Shown one piece after another: positions 24,011 through 35,689 of a DNA stretch of 64,000 nt. Origin of the DNA: Pseudisothecium myosuroides (taxonomy: Eukaryota > Streptophyta > Bryopsida > Hypnales > Lembophyllaceae); contig OX637287.1 of NCBI GenBank assembly GCA_951799445.1, positions 34,118,224-34,182,223 on the forward strand. Direction: 5' to 3'. Every line of letters begins with the position of its first letter. The first letter of the stretch is position 1. The notes below the pieces were generated by a model that was not told the origin of the DNA, made no database searches, and was given only the letters and a program-made list of their open reading frames with translations. Both the position numbers and the translations under genes were made by a program.

Positions 24011-24530
24011 TACAGACTACTAGAAGATATGTGAGGGCAATAAAAGGTTTGAATAATTCATAAAGATAATTGTCCAATCAACGAACAACTGAATGTTCAC
24101 ATAGGCATAGGTTCTTTGTGAAGCTAATTTTGAACGAATTTTTTTCAAATTTTGAAAAAAGGTGCATACATTAACCGCCTTTGCCTTTGTGAAAAGTAAA
24201 TAAATAATCTCATCAAATGTTCAAGTGTGAAGTTATGCTACCTAGAAAAATTTGGGCAGTTCGAGCATATTGGGAATTTAATGCTAAAACTTTCATCTAT
24301 TGTTGAAATTTGACACATGTGCAACTCATATGATATGGTATGAAAATGTAAAAAAACAAACATTAATTTTAGTTTTGAAAACTCACACTCAGAGGAATCA
24401 AACTTTGTTAACTATATGGGGCAATTTTGAAAAAAAAAATTCTTCTAATTTCAAAAATATGCTAATAGCATTCCAAAATACTGATCAATAAGCATGATTT
24501 TGCTTTCATAAGGCAAGACTTATCAAGGCC

Positions 24531-25614
24531 TTTAGGGTGATTGCAAGAAACACCGGCCGATTTTGTCACACATGGACAAAACTGGGTTGTCTTCTGCTAT
24601 AACTTTTGAATTATGAACCCAATGTCAAAAATAAATAAAAACTTGTTTAGATGTCTTGATTGTTATTGTATCCCTTATTTTTTAAATTTTTTAAAAAATC
24701 ATTTAATATTTAAAATTCAATTTCTCTAATTTGTCACACTTTCAAGTTTAGGGGTTTTGGATACTAATGAGCGGTTCAAATTAATGATTTTCAGTTGAAA
24801 TTTGTATGGTACATTCTTCTAGTAAGCAGACATGTTCCTACCAAAGGGCATCTAAAAATACATTATTTTATATCTTCTACGTTTGTTCAAAGAGGCCTCC
24901 TTTGCGCGCACACTTGTGAACAATAGAAATGGTTTTGACCTCATTTTTTTAATTGAAACTCATCACTAGGAAGTCTTCCCAAGTGGTCTATTTTTAGTTT
25001 TTTTAATAATTGTTTTTCCTATTTATTACAAATTAAAACGTCAAAGTATGTATTTTTTGGCCATAATTCTCGAACGTAGAATTTGTCCCAAAAAATACAT
25101 ACTTTGACGTTTTAATTTGTAATAAATAGGAAAAACAATTATCAAAAAAACTAAAAATAGGCCATTTGGAAGGACTTCCTAGTGATAAGTTTCAACCAAA
25201 AAAATGAAGTCAAAACCATTTCTATTGTTCACAAGTACGTGCACAAGGGAGGCCTCTTTGCACAAACGTAGAAGATATAAAATAATTTATTTTTAGATGC
25301 CTTTTGGTAGGAATATGTTTGCCTACTAGAGGAATGAACCATAGAAATTTCAACTAAAAATCATTAAATTAAGCCGCTCAATAGTATTCAAAACCCCTAA
25401 ATTTGAAATTGTGACAAATTAGAGAAATTGAATTTTAATAGTAAATGATTTTTTAATTTTTTTGAAAAATAAGGGATACAATTACAATCAAGATATCTAG
25501 AAATAAATTTTTGTTTTTGGCATAATGTTTATAATTCAAAAGTTATAGCAAAGGACAACTTGTTCTACCCAAGTGTGACAAATAACGGTCAGTGTTTCTT
25601 GCAATCACCCTTTA
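24531..25614. mobile_element. 1.08-kb foldback element with TTTA flanks
   Basis: Arms of about 526 bp run from GGGTGATTGCAAGAAACAC (24535) to its inverse ending at 25610, around a 27-bp loop at 25061-25087. Arms stay in register (pairing sum 50145-50148) with scattered substitutions. TTTA directly precedes and follows the ends (24531-24534, 25611-25614), a possible 4-bp duplication. No protein. The whole unit could fold as one hairpin if transcribed. I do not recognise the superfamily. Confidence 0.8.
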
Positions 25615-26321
25615 TAACTTTTGTCTTTTAACTTGCTTTTAAAGCAGTTTGTATTTGTTGTCAAATGTCTAGATTTGAGTTTTTTTGTACCTATCCAAAA
25701 TACTTTTGGATGTGCTTCCAATGCTAGAACTATAATTATGAAACGGTAAATTTTTAGAAGTTAATTTGGAGGGACAATATACGGGCCCCATTGACAATGC
25801 CTTACTAACTTACCAAAACCAAAATTTATCCCTAAAGTTTTTCTAATAAAAAAAGGTTTAATGGTATATTGGAAATCTAAAGTGAAGTATTGGGCATCTA
25901 GTTTTTTTATTTTTTATTTTTTTTGAGATTGGAAAATCAAACAACCTTCTAGAGAATCTAATTTTTACAAAGATTTAACAGTTGGTTTAAAAGTTTAAAA
26001 AATAAATTGTTTTAACCTCCAAATTGGGTAGGTGGAGCAAAGCATTATTTTGCTTTGAAAATTTTGCATACTTCTTCCTAACTCAAGTCTCTACTCAATT
26101 TTGAAGTCTTTAGATTTTTTTTCAAAGAAGGATTTTGAGTTATGGCATGTGAAAGCTTGACAATGTCACATTGTCAAAAGCTCAAGCAACCTTGAAAAAA
26201 ACATTGTATTGCTCTTTGCTCAGTCATATACATTTACCTTTAAATTCCATTTTTTCTTGGCAAGACCCTCATACTAGTCAAGGATAAGATCCACACCAAT
26301 GTTTACAAATTCTACAAAGTA
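25615..26321. other. AT-rich intergenic DNA, no gene seen
   Basis: No open frame, RNA gene or terminal repeat that I can recognise. Confidence 0.5.
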
Positions 26322-26564
26322 CTAACCTCTAAAGTTCCTTGACCATGTTCTTACCAAAAATGCTCCAAAACTGCCATTTCTAGTACAAGTACCAAATTTT
26401 TGAAAAATTTCATTTTTGGACATATGTAACCGTAGAATCTTGTAGTACTCTGGTTTGAGAATATGTGGAAAAAAATTTCAGAAATTTTCATCGTGTAGAT
26501 TGCAAGATATTAGTGTTTGAAGTGGCAAAAGTCCTTTTTTTGGCCCTGCATAAATCGGGCAGCT

Positions 26565-27322
26565 GCACTTCACAACGGGAGTGCTATTTTGTGAGCTTTG
26601 GAGCGCGAGCCCAAGAGCTTGTGAGCCTTCAATTTTTGGCACAATTTTTTGTGATTTTCAGGGTGTATACCTATAACCGTGGTTTAAGAATTGAGGATAT
26701 CAACTGGCTTGAAATAGAGTTGAGGCACTCAAAATGTGTTCCAAACACCTTATCTATATATCCTATCCATTTTTTATGTTTTTTATTTTTAGTGGTGACT
26801 CTATCAGCTCTAGAGAATCAAAGACCCCTCTCAGCACAAAGAAGACCCTTGGGAGGTATGGAAGTTGGGACTTCAAAAAGAAAATTAATTTCTTTTTTCA
26901 AATTTTTTTTTGTTGCGATTTCATCACCCTCCAAAAGTCCCTTGAGAGGGTTTGAAAATTGGAATTCTAAAAAAAAATTATTTTTTAATTTTAATTTAAT
27001 TTAATTTAAATATTTTAAATATTTTAAATCTGCAACTTCATCACCCTGAGAACCCTTCTTGTTACCTTTTGGAGTTTAGAATCTGAGTCTCTCAATTTGT
27101 TTATTTAGTTTTTAGTTTTCTAGTTTTAAAAAAAAAATCGCAACTTTGTGACCTTGAGAAACCCCTCTTGGTACCGAGAGACCCCTTTCGGAGTTAGGAG
27201 TTAGGAGTTTGCAAAAGAAAAGATTTTTTTTATTTTTTCCATTTTTTTCCACAACTTTGTGACTTCAAGAAAACCCTCTCGGTACTGAGAGCCCCCTCTT
27301 GGGGTTTGGAGTTTGAGACTTT

Positions 27323-27357
<35 letters not shown>

Positions 27358-27806
27358 CAATTTTTTTTCGCAACTTTGTGACCCCGAGAAACCCCTCTCA
27401 GTAGTGAGAGACTCCTTTCCAAGTTTGGGGTTTGGGACTTTCAAAAAATAAAAAAAGGAAAAAATAAACAAAAATAAAAGAATTCAATTTTTTTTCCGCA
27501 ACTTTGTCATCCCAAGAAATCCCTCTTGATACTAAAAGATTCCTTATGGGGCTCAAGGTGGGTTAAAATTGTCACCCCCAGAGGACCAAGCCAAGTGCGG
27601 CGGGCGTGCTAACAAGCTCCCACGGTCATAGGTCCATGGTCATAGGGCTTAATAATAAGATTTTGGAATTTCTCCACTATTTACTTTGTTGACTTGTAAA
27701 ATTTCAAGTTTATTTTTTATCAACGCTCTGGGCTCACAAAACGTACGCTCACTGCTCTCAAGCTCGCGCTTTTAGGCTCACAAACTAGCGTCGTTGCACT
27801 TCACAA
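26565..27806. mobile_element. Mutator-like element inserted in G, 11-bp target duplication
   Basis: GCACTTCACAA occurs at 26565-26575 and 27796-27806. Related TTAA elements have it once (for example CTTGTGAAGTGC at about 46650 on the other strand), so the empty site is known. The ends are inverted and roughly 80 percent alike over about 45 bp: left GCTATTTTGTGAGC..GAGCGCGAGC, right (read inward) GCTAGTTTGTGAGC..AAGCGCGAGC. Terminal repeats of this length with an 11-bp duplication fit Mutator-like elements. The interior is a tandem repeat array and not a transposase, so the copy is non-autonomous. Confidence 0.78.
26815..27560. repeat. degenerate tandem array, units about 105-120 bp
   Basis: Six to seven units, each with a core like GAAACCCCTCT(C/T)GGTA, then GAGAC(T/C)CC, then GGGACTTTCAAAAA, a poly-A/poly-T stretch, and CGCAACTTTGTGACC. 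The array fills most of the Mutator-like element. The homopolymer parts vary in length (23 A at about 27330). Confidence 0.75.
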
Positions 27807-29309
27807 GGTCAGATTATTATGAAAAATTTTCCAAAATGGTTGTACTTCTTTGGATTCATTCTTCAGGGCAAGTTGGCTACATGCTTGAAAATTTTCAAAT
27901 CATTTGGAATTGTACAACATATAGGAAAAATAGTAAATAGAAAGAAGTAGAGAATGGTTCAAAACAATAAATTGTTAAGAGGTTAGTTATGGAATTGAAA
28001 AATGCCAATCCCAATGGTTGCAATGTTGTAATAAACAATCTACATCCTACAAGTTTATTTTTTTTGAAAAATATTGAAAATTGAGTGAAATAAACAACTT
28101 CAAAGTTTATTTCAAAGTAGAGAATCCGTAACTACTCGCAAACTAAAAAAACCTCATAATTTTTGACTCATTGGTTGAAATGAAATGATTCAAAGCTTTC
28201 CACATATAATAACTCTAGAAAACCAATTTCAAATTTTTATTTTTGAAAAAAGTGGTTTTTTCTGATCTGCCCGGACTGCCCAGTTACAAAATATATATAT
28301 ATATATATATATATTTGGCCATAATTTTTTACTCCTATTTTCAAATGTCATGAAATTTAGTACATATGAAAGATATTCCTCACACCCAGCTTCTATTAAA
28401 GTTTCAACTTAAAATATGGAAATCTCTAGTCACACATACCTGCCCAAAATTTCTATACAGCCAAAAAACACATGCCAGTCCTTTAGGTAGACAATCCATA
28501 ACTGCCCGCAAACTAAAAATCCTCATAATGTTGGACTCATTGATCAAAATTGAATGATTCAAAGCTTTCCACGTTTATATAAATCTAATAAACCAATTTC
28601 AATTTATTTTTTTTGAAAAAAATGATTTTTTCTGATCTGCCCGGACTGCCCGAGTTGAGAAACAAACAACATATCAGGCCATAACTTTTGACTCGTATTT
28701 CCAAATGTCATGAAATTTGATGCATATGAAAGATATTCCTCGTCCCCACCTTCTATAAGAATTTCAGCCCAAAATATGCAAATCTCTAGTCACACGTACC
28801 TGCCCAAAATTTCTATGTTGCCAAAAAAATGCATGTTGGTCCTTTAGGGGTTAAGTAAATTTTGATTTGCAAATCAATTTTTAGATGTTATATTTTTGAC
28901 AATTTTAGAAGTATATTCTAATTTTTAACCCAAAGAACTTTATGGGTTAAAATTAGTTTTTTGGAAGTTGAAAAGTTATTTCCTTCATATTTCACAAATC
29001 TCACTCTTCCTAAACTTTAATCTGCCAAATATTTTGATTCTCTTCTTGCAATTTTCATTTTTTTTAAAGTGACAACAAATTAGAAAGAGGAAATAACCGA
29101 AACACATCGGTCAGTCTGATTCCTGGGGTTGGGAGCCAGGACTGAGAAAGCAGTAGTCATCTTCCATTGCGCTAACAAAAAATATAATTTCTGCACCAAG
29201 TGAAGCTAAATTCTTGACAAATAATCTCTTTGCAGGTGTCCCAGCACTTGTCAGTATGAAAGGATTTTATTATAATAGGCCATGATGGCCATAATTGTAT
29301 TCCTCCAAG

Positions 29310-30980
29310 TTAACCCCTCAAGGATTGCGGTGCTTTTAGGCCCAAAATTGTTTCAAAATTCTTGTATCCAAAACAAAGCTAAAATCTTCCATGTGTGTTT
29401 GTTCATTAAAAAATCCAACTGGAGGATTGTTTATTGAACTTATTAGAGTACACTCTCCTAAAATTTAGAATAAGGAACATTATCAATTGCAAGATTGTGA
29501 TGCTTGAATTTCAAAAAGAAGAATTTTGAACCTCTCCCAAACGGTTCAGTTTCATTTATCAAACTTTTTATCCAAAAATTTCTACATCCTACAACTTGCG
29601 TCTCTCGGTAATATATTGAAGAAATAAATTGGGAATATATATAAAAAACTTTTAAGAAATGTTTGAAAAACGTAGTAATGCTTGAAAAACGTAGTAAATA
29701 GAAAGTGAAGAAGAACGATTAAAACTAGTGAATTGTTAAGAATTTAGTTATAGAATTGAATTTTTTTTTAATTCCAATATTTGTAACATTGTAATAAACA
29801 ATTTACATCCTATGTTTTAATTTTTTTTTCTTCCAAAATATTAAAAATTAAGTTCAAAACAAGACTTCAAAGTTTATTTTGTTCCATAATTGCTTACAAA
29901 CTAAAATTCTTCATAACATTCATCTTGTTAATCAAATTATAATGATTTAAATCTTTTCAAATACATGTAAATATAAAAAATCAGGTTTAAATTGTCATTC
30001 TTAAAAAAAATTCTAAATTGCCCAAGTTGCCCAAAGCTTTGAAAGAAACTACATAGTATGCAATAATTTTTTACCATGTAGTTAAATTCTATGAAAATTG
30101 TTGCGTCTTGAAGCTACTCCTTCACTTCATGTTGCGTGAAAATTTCAAAGGAAAAAAAATGAAATTTCCATTTGTTAACCCCTAAAGGACCAAGCAACGT
30201 TTTTGGCAATATAGCAATTTTGCGCAACTTACTACGAATGGAATTTTTTTTTTCTTTGAAAGTTTTACACAACATGTGCACAAGGAGTAGCTTTAAGGCC
30301 CAACAATTTTTGTAACTTTTGACTACATAGTTAAAAAGTTATTGCATGATATGTGATTTTCTTTTAACTTTGGGCAGCCCGGGCAGCTCCAAAAATTTCT
30401 TTAAAAATGACTTTTAAAAAAAATAAAAATTTGAAAGTCAGTGATTCTTTAGATTTATATACATGTGGGAAGCTTTAAATCATTCAATTTCGATCAATGA
30501 GTCAAAAGTTATGAGGAGTTTAAGTTTGTGGGTAGGTATGGTTTTCAAAGACTCCATACCTACCCGCAAACTTAAACTCCTCATAACTTTTGACTCATTG
30601 ATCGAAATTGAATGATTCAAAGCTTCCTACATGTATATAAATCTAAAGAACCAATTTCAAATTTTTATTTTTCTTGAAAGAAAATTTTAAAGAAATTTTT
30701 GGAGCTTCCCGGGCTGCCCAAAGTTAAAAGAAAATCACACATCATGCAATACCTTTTTAACCTATGTAGTCAAAAGTTACGAAAATTGTTGGACCTTAAA
30801 GCTACTCCTTGGGCACATGTTCTGTAAAACTTTCAAAGAAAAAAAATAAAAATTCCATTCGTAGTGAGCTGCCCAAAATCACTATGTTGCCAAAAAAAAC
30901 AGCTTTTTCTTTTAGGGATTAATGGATGAACAAAAACTCTATGTTGCCCAAAAAATGTACTTTAAGGCTTCACAAATTAA
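29310..30980. mobile_element. TTAA element H, interrupted by element I
   Basis: The left end is TTAACCCCTCAAGGATTGC (TTAA 29310-29313); a decayed right end finishes at TTAA 30977-30980. With element I (30175-30922) removed it would be about 927 bp, the usual family length. The last 58 bases carry the subterminal CTATGTTGCCCAAAAAATG block typical of the family's right end. Its final TTAA is also the first TTAA of element J. Confidence 0.7.
30175..30922. mobile_element. TTAA element I, near-perfect 748-bp palindrome
   Basis: TTAA at 30175-30178 and 30919-30922; ends TTAACCCCTAAAGGACCAAG and TTAATCCCTAAAAGAAAAAG. The two halves are inverted copies (arms about 367 bp, 12-bp loop at 30542-30553, pairing sum 61095-61097), each carrying CATAACTTTTGACTCATTGATCG. 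It looks like a foldback derivative made from one half of a standard TTAA element, and it is inserted into a TTAA inside element H. Confidence 0.85.
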
Positions 30981-31630
30981 TCCTAGAAGGACACCGCCCC
31001 CTTGATCAAGGTAGTCACCAAAATACTCCAATTATTAAACCAAATAGGTTCATTTTTTTGTTTCTAGTGAAGCCATTCATTGCACCTTTCAAGTAGTTAC
31101 AAAGTTAACCCTCATTAACCCTAAAACAGTCACTTTGGAAACCACCCTTTTGAGCACCATTTGAACCATTTGCTTTAAAAAATTCAAATGAACTCATTGG
31201 AGGTCAAACTATTATGCAATACTTCCCCTTTCCGCACAAAATTCCAAGAATGAACATTTGCTATTCAGTTTTAAAAAGAAGGATTCTCTCATTCATCCGT
31301 CAGCCACTATTTTGGCCCCAATGTCTTTACAAGGCTTATAAGCAAATATTATTAGCGTCTTTATAGGGTTAATAAGGAAATCCATACCTTAAGTTAGGTT
31401 GTTTGTTTTGTTTTGTTTGTTAGGGTGAGATCTTCTGGACCGTGCATCCCCTGATGGTGTTCTAGGTATAGTTGGAAAGGCCTCGGCAAGGAAGGGTGCA
31501 AAGGCTTTGTTTTGTGACAATTGGACCTACAATGTGTAAGTAATAGGTTTTTGAGTTACTTTTGAATTTTAAAAATTAAATAATTATTTTTACTTTTATT
31601 TTAGTTGTGGCAACGGCACAGGGCACACAA
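30977..31630. mobile_element. TTAA element J, right end not found
   Basis: The left end is TTAATCCTAGAAGGACACCG. The body matches element T near 59280-59640: CAAGGTAGTCACCAAAAT.CTCCAAT, then the GTTT-rich run, GAGATC..CCGTG..TCCC, GGCAAGGAAGGGT and GGCTTTGTTTTG. Similarity stops near 31630, where the GC island begins, so the right terminus has been lost. Confidence 0.62.
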
Positions 31631-32690
31631 GTGCTGCTGATGTTACTAGAAATCTGATCGAAGACTAATCTTTCAGTTCCAAGCACACCACCATCTCCAG
31701 AGAATGGCCGAGCCCAGGCTCTTCTTGCCAAAGTTTGCACAGGCTCTTCCGGCATTTCTCTTTTCTTTTCAGCCAAGTCTGCTATCACTCCGTATAAATC
31801 TTGGAGCCTAGGTGAAGCAAGCAAGCACCCTACAGTAGTACAGTATCTTGACTATCTCCTTTCCGAATTCATTTTTTCTTTCTGAGTTCTGACGCCCCTA
31901 ATCATGTCCCTCTCGCCATCCCGATGATTGCACGAATTCGAACGACTTCCATTCTTCTCATAAATGCGGGCCGCAGCTGGTGGATCATGATGGGCATGGA
32001 AGCAGTCAGCACTTGCCCCGTGGCACGGGAGCGCAAGTCATGAATTGGGGCGGAAAAGGGAGCGTGCCGGTGCCTGCCGGTGCCTGCTGGTGCCTACAAA
32101 CAAATTCTGGCCGGGGCAGCCACAGGCAGGATGCCCTGATTCAGACTGCGGCCAGGCAAGTCATGGCAGCTCCGTCATTGGACTCGTCTTTTCTACCACA
32201 CCCACCGGACAAATACTCTTCAATACGCGAGCCACGGAGCACACTCATCACTCATTGCGCTCCGTCCGTCGCCCTCCAGTGAGTTCAGTCGCCCGTATCG
32301 CTTCCTCAGCATCCCTCGGGATTGCTGCCTAAAGTTAAGCTCGACTCCAAACTTCTTCTTTTCATCTTTTTTGACACGAATCAAGGGCCTTGCACAGTTG
32401 CACAAGGTGTGGAGTGGTGTCGCACTCCATTCCGCTGGTGCAAGCCTGCCTCCATGGAATCATTCTCCGGCAAACCGGGGGAACTGGCTCACTGGCAGAC
32501 TGGCGAGGCGTTGCCTGGGTGCCACCCATGATCCAAATCTGCGAAAAGCCTGGGGAGACGGGATCGCACTCGAGGCGAATTTGATGAATCCTCTCGATTG
32601 CACCCAGAAATACTATTAAAAAAAGGCCGGGATGGAGACGTGGCATTGATGGAAAAACAGCATCTGGGCTCCGGACTACAAGGGCCGCTT

Positions 32691-32706
32691 CACGTGACGT
32701 GACGTG
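32691..32706. promoter_or_regulatory. G-box and overlapping ACGT motifs
   Basis: CACGTGACGTGACGTG holds a palindromic G-box (CACGTG) and two further TGACGT cores spaced 5 bp apart. These are binding cores for plant bZIP and bHLH factors. They lie in the CpG-rich island, where a promoter would be plausible, but no start site is identified nearby. Confidence 0.5.
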
Positions 32707-32731
32707 ATTCAAAGTCCCAGACGAACTCCCA

Positions 32732-32756
32732 AGTCCAGTCCAGTCCAGTCCAGTCC
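32732..32756. repeat. (AGTCC)5 microsatellite
   Basis: Five perfect tandem copies of AGTCC just downstream of the ACGT cluster. Confidence 0.9.
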
Positions 32757-33067
32757 GGCCAAGTCGGCTCTCGTATGCTGCTGATGAGTCGCCTCATTCA
32801 ATCATCCACGCTTCACTCTTCAAAGTCTTGGGGGAGGTGACTTGAACTTGAAGCCACAGGAACTCTGCAAAAAAAAAGATTCACTGATCGATCCTCCTAT
32901 TGGTGAGTTAGTGAGGGAGGAGGAGTCGTGTCACCGACAAACTGATTAGGGTCACCGCAAGATTTCATTTGGGTGGAAATGGGCACAACAGTGAACAGTG
33001 TAAATAATATTTCAGCTCAAGCTGAAATGTGTTGGCTTTGTCCTTTCGATGGAGACTATGGCATCGA

Positions 33068-33305
33068 CTCTACACAAAATAATGAAATTAGGTTGCCCCC
33101 CCAACTAATTTCTCAACATTCTACACTATAAAAATATGTCTTGTTATTGTAGAAGGATGTGGTAATGCAAGAACCATATATGTGTTGCATGAGTTGGTGC
33201 ACTAGTTCTTGACTTAGGTTTAGAGAGTTGCATGCGCCTTCTTGTGGACAAGCAATGAATTATGAAGTAACTTCTTTGGATAAGGCAACCTGATTTCACT
33301 ATTTT
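33068..33305. mobile_element. AGGTTGCC-type MITE
   Basis: AGGTTGCC (about 33090) and its inverse GGCAACCT (about 33285) lie near the ends; the right end read inward is AATAGTGAAATCAGGTTGCC. The second copy at 50086-50310 starts AATAGTGAAATGAGGTTGCC, which confirms the end. Both copies carry ACACTATA in the left half. Non-coding. Target duplication not defined. Confidence 0.6.
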
Positions 33306-33599
33306 ATTAGTTTTTGAATCCAAGTTTCCAAATCTGATCTACAACCGCATTCACAATATACAATGTGGTTATTAGGTTTTGATTGAAGTGGGGATGTAGG
33401 GTCCAATTGGTCGGCTAATGAGATATTAGATTTTTCTGGAAAGATAGAGCCTTACGGTTACACCATGCTTGTCATTAGAGAAAATTTTAGCCCTCCGGAG
33501 GGTTACTCCGAAGTGACAAACCAAGCTATTTCACAGTTTGGTCTGTCACTCTAGAAAAGTGCCGCAATGAGTAGACTGCTCACCAAAACAATTAGATTT

Positions 33600-34736
33600 T
33601 GCAATTTTATTTATTTTTAAATTTTTTTTTTTAAGATTAAAAAAAAATTATCTCGTAAAACTTGGTTCATGCGCCACTGCCACTGCAGTTTCAGGTGGGC
33701 AGAAATAGGGAGAAAATGATTTTTTCAGTCCAAAAAAATCAAATTTCAGGGTACCTTGGAGGGTTCTGGAATAGCCCTCCAAAGGCCTGAAATTTTCTCT
33801 AATGTTTATATTTCAACCCTTGAGTTCTATTGTCTTGTTGGTGAACAAAATGGATTTTGGAATAAGCTTCTAAGGGTCTCAATTTTCATCTTGATTTTTT
33901 AGAATTTTCAATGAAGATAGGAAAACACATCATCTTTTTGGGAAATATAATCTTTTTTCAATTAATTCCCCAAAGCAAAAGTTTTGCCACCCTAAGCCCA
34001 AAATGGAATACATTAGGTAGCACCAGAAAAAAAATTAAAGTAAAAAAAAAAATTAAAATTTTGTATTTGGTAGAAAATATTCTTGTATACATGGAAAGAT
34101 TTAGCTCACTCTATTTGAACTGGTGATGAGAAACTTATAGACAATCTTCTTTTTTGAGCAATCTAAGCATCTTCTTGAAAAAATGACTTATAGGATTCAT
34201 TTTCAAATGAAATTTTCACAATTTTTTAAAAAAAAATTGCTTGAAAAGTTTAGATTTGTTTGCTAAAACAATATCACCATTGGGATTATTGTGTTTCAAT
34301 TTCATCTTAAAACTATTAATGATTTGGTTTTTCATTCCATCTCAAACTTCCATCTATTCAACAATTTTTTAAAGAATGAAAATCTAATGTTTTTTTTCTT
34401 TTTAAAATTCCTAGACTTTAAACTCAATTCTTCAACATAATTTTTTTTTAATTCAACACATGTAGTTCAAAAATTTCAATTGAGAAGATTCAAAGCCTTA
34501 AAAATCTAAATAGGCAAGGTGCAAAAAAATTGTTTTCTTCATTTCAAACACAGATTTCTTGCAATCCATGTGATCAAAGTGTTTAAAATTTCTTCTATAT
34601 ATTTTTATACTAGTCTAGTACAAGATGCTATGGTTGGATATTAAAAAAAAATCTATTTTTTTTTGGCTATTTGCAATAGAAATGGCAATTTCGAGTGGAA
34701 TTTGATGAAAAAAGTCCTAGGGATTTTAGGGGTTAA
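33600..34736. mobile_element. TTAA element F, left end not resolved
   Basis: The right end is GATTTTAGGGGTTAA (TTAA 34733-34736). The body resembles element C (CCACCCTAAGCCCAAAATGGA at 33990). The left boundary given is approximate. Only three bases (TCC) separate it from the left TTAA of element K. The 71-codon frame at 33911 looks like a chance frame. Confidence 0.6.
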
Positions 34737-34739
34737 TCC

Positions 34740-35308
34740 TTAATCCCTGAAGGACCAAGGAATAGTCTAGATTTCTAATATTGTGAAGATGTATTATAAA
34801 ATGAAAATTACAACAATAATTTAATGATGACTCTCAAACAATAGTTGTGTAATATGATTCATAGATCATATCCATAAGCTTAGATCAATTAATACACAAA
34901 CTAATATATTCCAATAAAAAATAAAATCAAAAATTAAAAATTCCTTCTAAAATTGACTGTAGATTGTGAATTTTACAAAAAAAAAATCCTTTAAGTTTAA
35001 AATGTTAACTTTTAATCATAGTGATTTTTGAAGATTTTTATTTTACTTTTATTTTCAAGTCATTTTTTGAAGGGTCATTTTTGAACTGAAAAGTTTACTT
35101 TTTGAGGCTAGACCTACCAATATCTATTGAATAACATAATATTTACAAAATAAAGTCTTCAAAATCTATATGGTACAAATGTTAAAGAACCAACACAAAA
35201 ATATTCAAAAAAATTGATGGATGACAAAAAAAACATTTTTGTCTGCTTGGAATGTATTTGTATTCACTCACTGCTCAAAATTTGAAATCCTAGTCTTTTA
35301 GGAATTAA
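34740..35308. mobile_element. TTAA element K (569 bp)
   Basis: TTAA at 34740-34743 and 35305-35308; ends TTAATCCCTGAAGGACCAAGG and TTAATTCCTAAAAGACTAGG. The AT-rich interior is unlike the 920-bp subfamily, so it is a separate lineage sharing the ends only. Non-coding. Confidence 0.75.
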
Positions 35309-35689
35309 AAGACATTTCATGTCTCGGCTTGGTTTAACTTCACTAGTTTTTTATTTTAAAATTCTAAAACATGCATTTCAAACATTTGATATTTTCTCAT
35401 ATAGTACTACATATTTGAAATTTATATGATTTAAAGCAGTTTCTTGGTGAAAATCATATTAATTACAAAAATGCTTTAAGAAGTATGGAATTTTGAACAA
35501 AAATGGAGATTACAGTGACAAACATCATGGTGTACATGGTGTTCACACCAAGAAACTTTTGATAGAAAAAAGTTCAAAAGTGGTGTATTTGAAGCTTCCC
35601 AGATGCTACCTTAAAAATGTTTCCAAAACTATAATTTTAACAATTTTCAAAAAACAAAATGCAATAGAAAGTAGATTACATTTTTTAAA

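Larger units (their letters stand above)
26322..28854. mobile_element. TTAA element G (composite, 2.5 kb)
   Basis: The left end is CTAACCTCTAAAGTTCC (26322; TTAA decayed to CTAA). The right end is TCCTTTAGGGGTTAA (TTAA 28851-28854). Sequence outside 26565-27806 matches elements E, L and N. The right part carries a tandem partial duplication: the block from CATAACTTTTGAC..CCCGGACTGCCC to GTCCTTTAGG appears at about 28130-28490 and again at about 28490-28850. It also holds an (AT)12 run at 28291-28314. A Mutator-like element sits inside. Non-coding. Confidence 0.8.
31640..33060. other. GC-richer island, possible lost or unrecognised gene or promoter region
   Basis: GC-rich compared with its surroundings, low in repeats and rich in CpG. 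A TATAAAT lies at about 31794. Longest frames are 100 codons (31980-32282, plus) and 116 codons (32362-32712, minus), neither with a domain I know. GTGCC(T/G)GCCG-like short repeats lie at 32068-32096. It could be a promoter or 5' region, an exon of an unrecognised gene, or a pseudogene; the sequence alone does not decide. Confidence 0.4.

Noticed and set aside
26465..27004. 179-codon plus-strand frame
   Set aside because: It spans the junction of TTAA element G and the Mutator-like insertion and its tandem repeats; the composition is low complexity.
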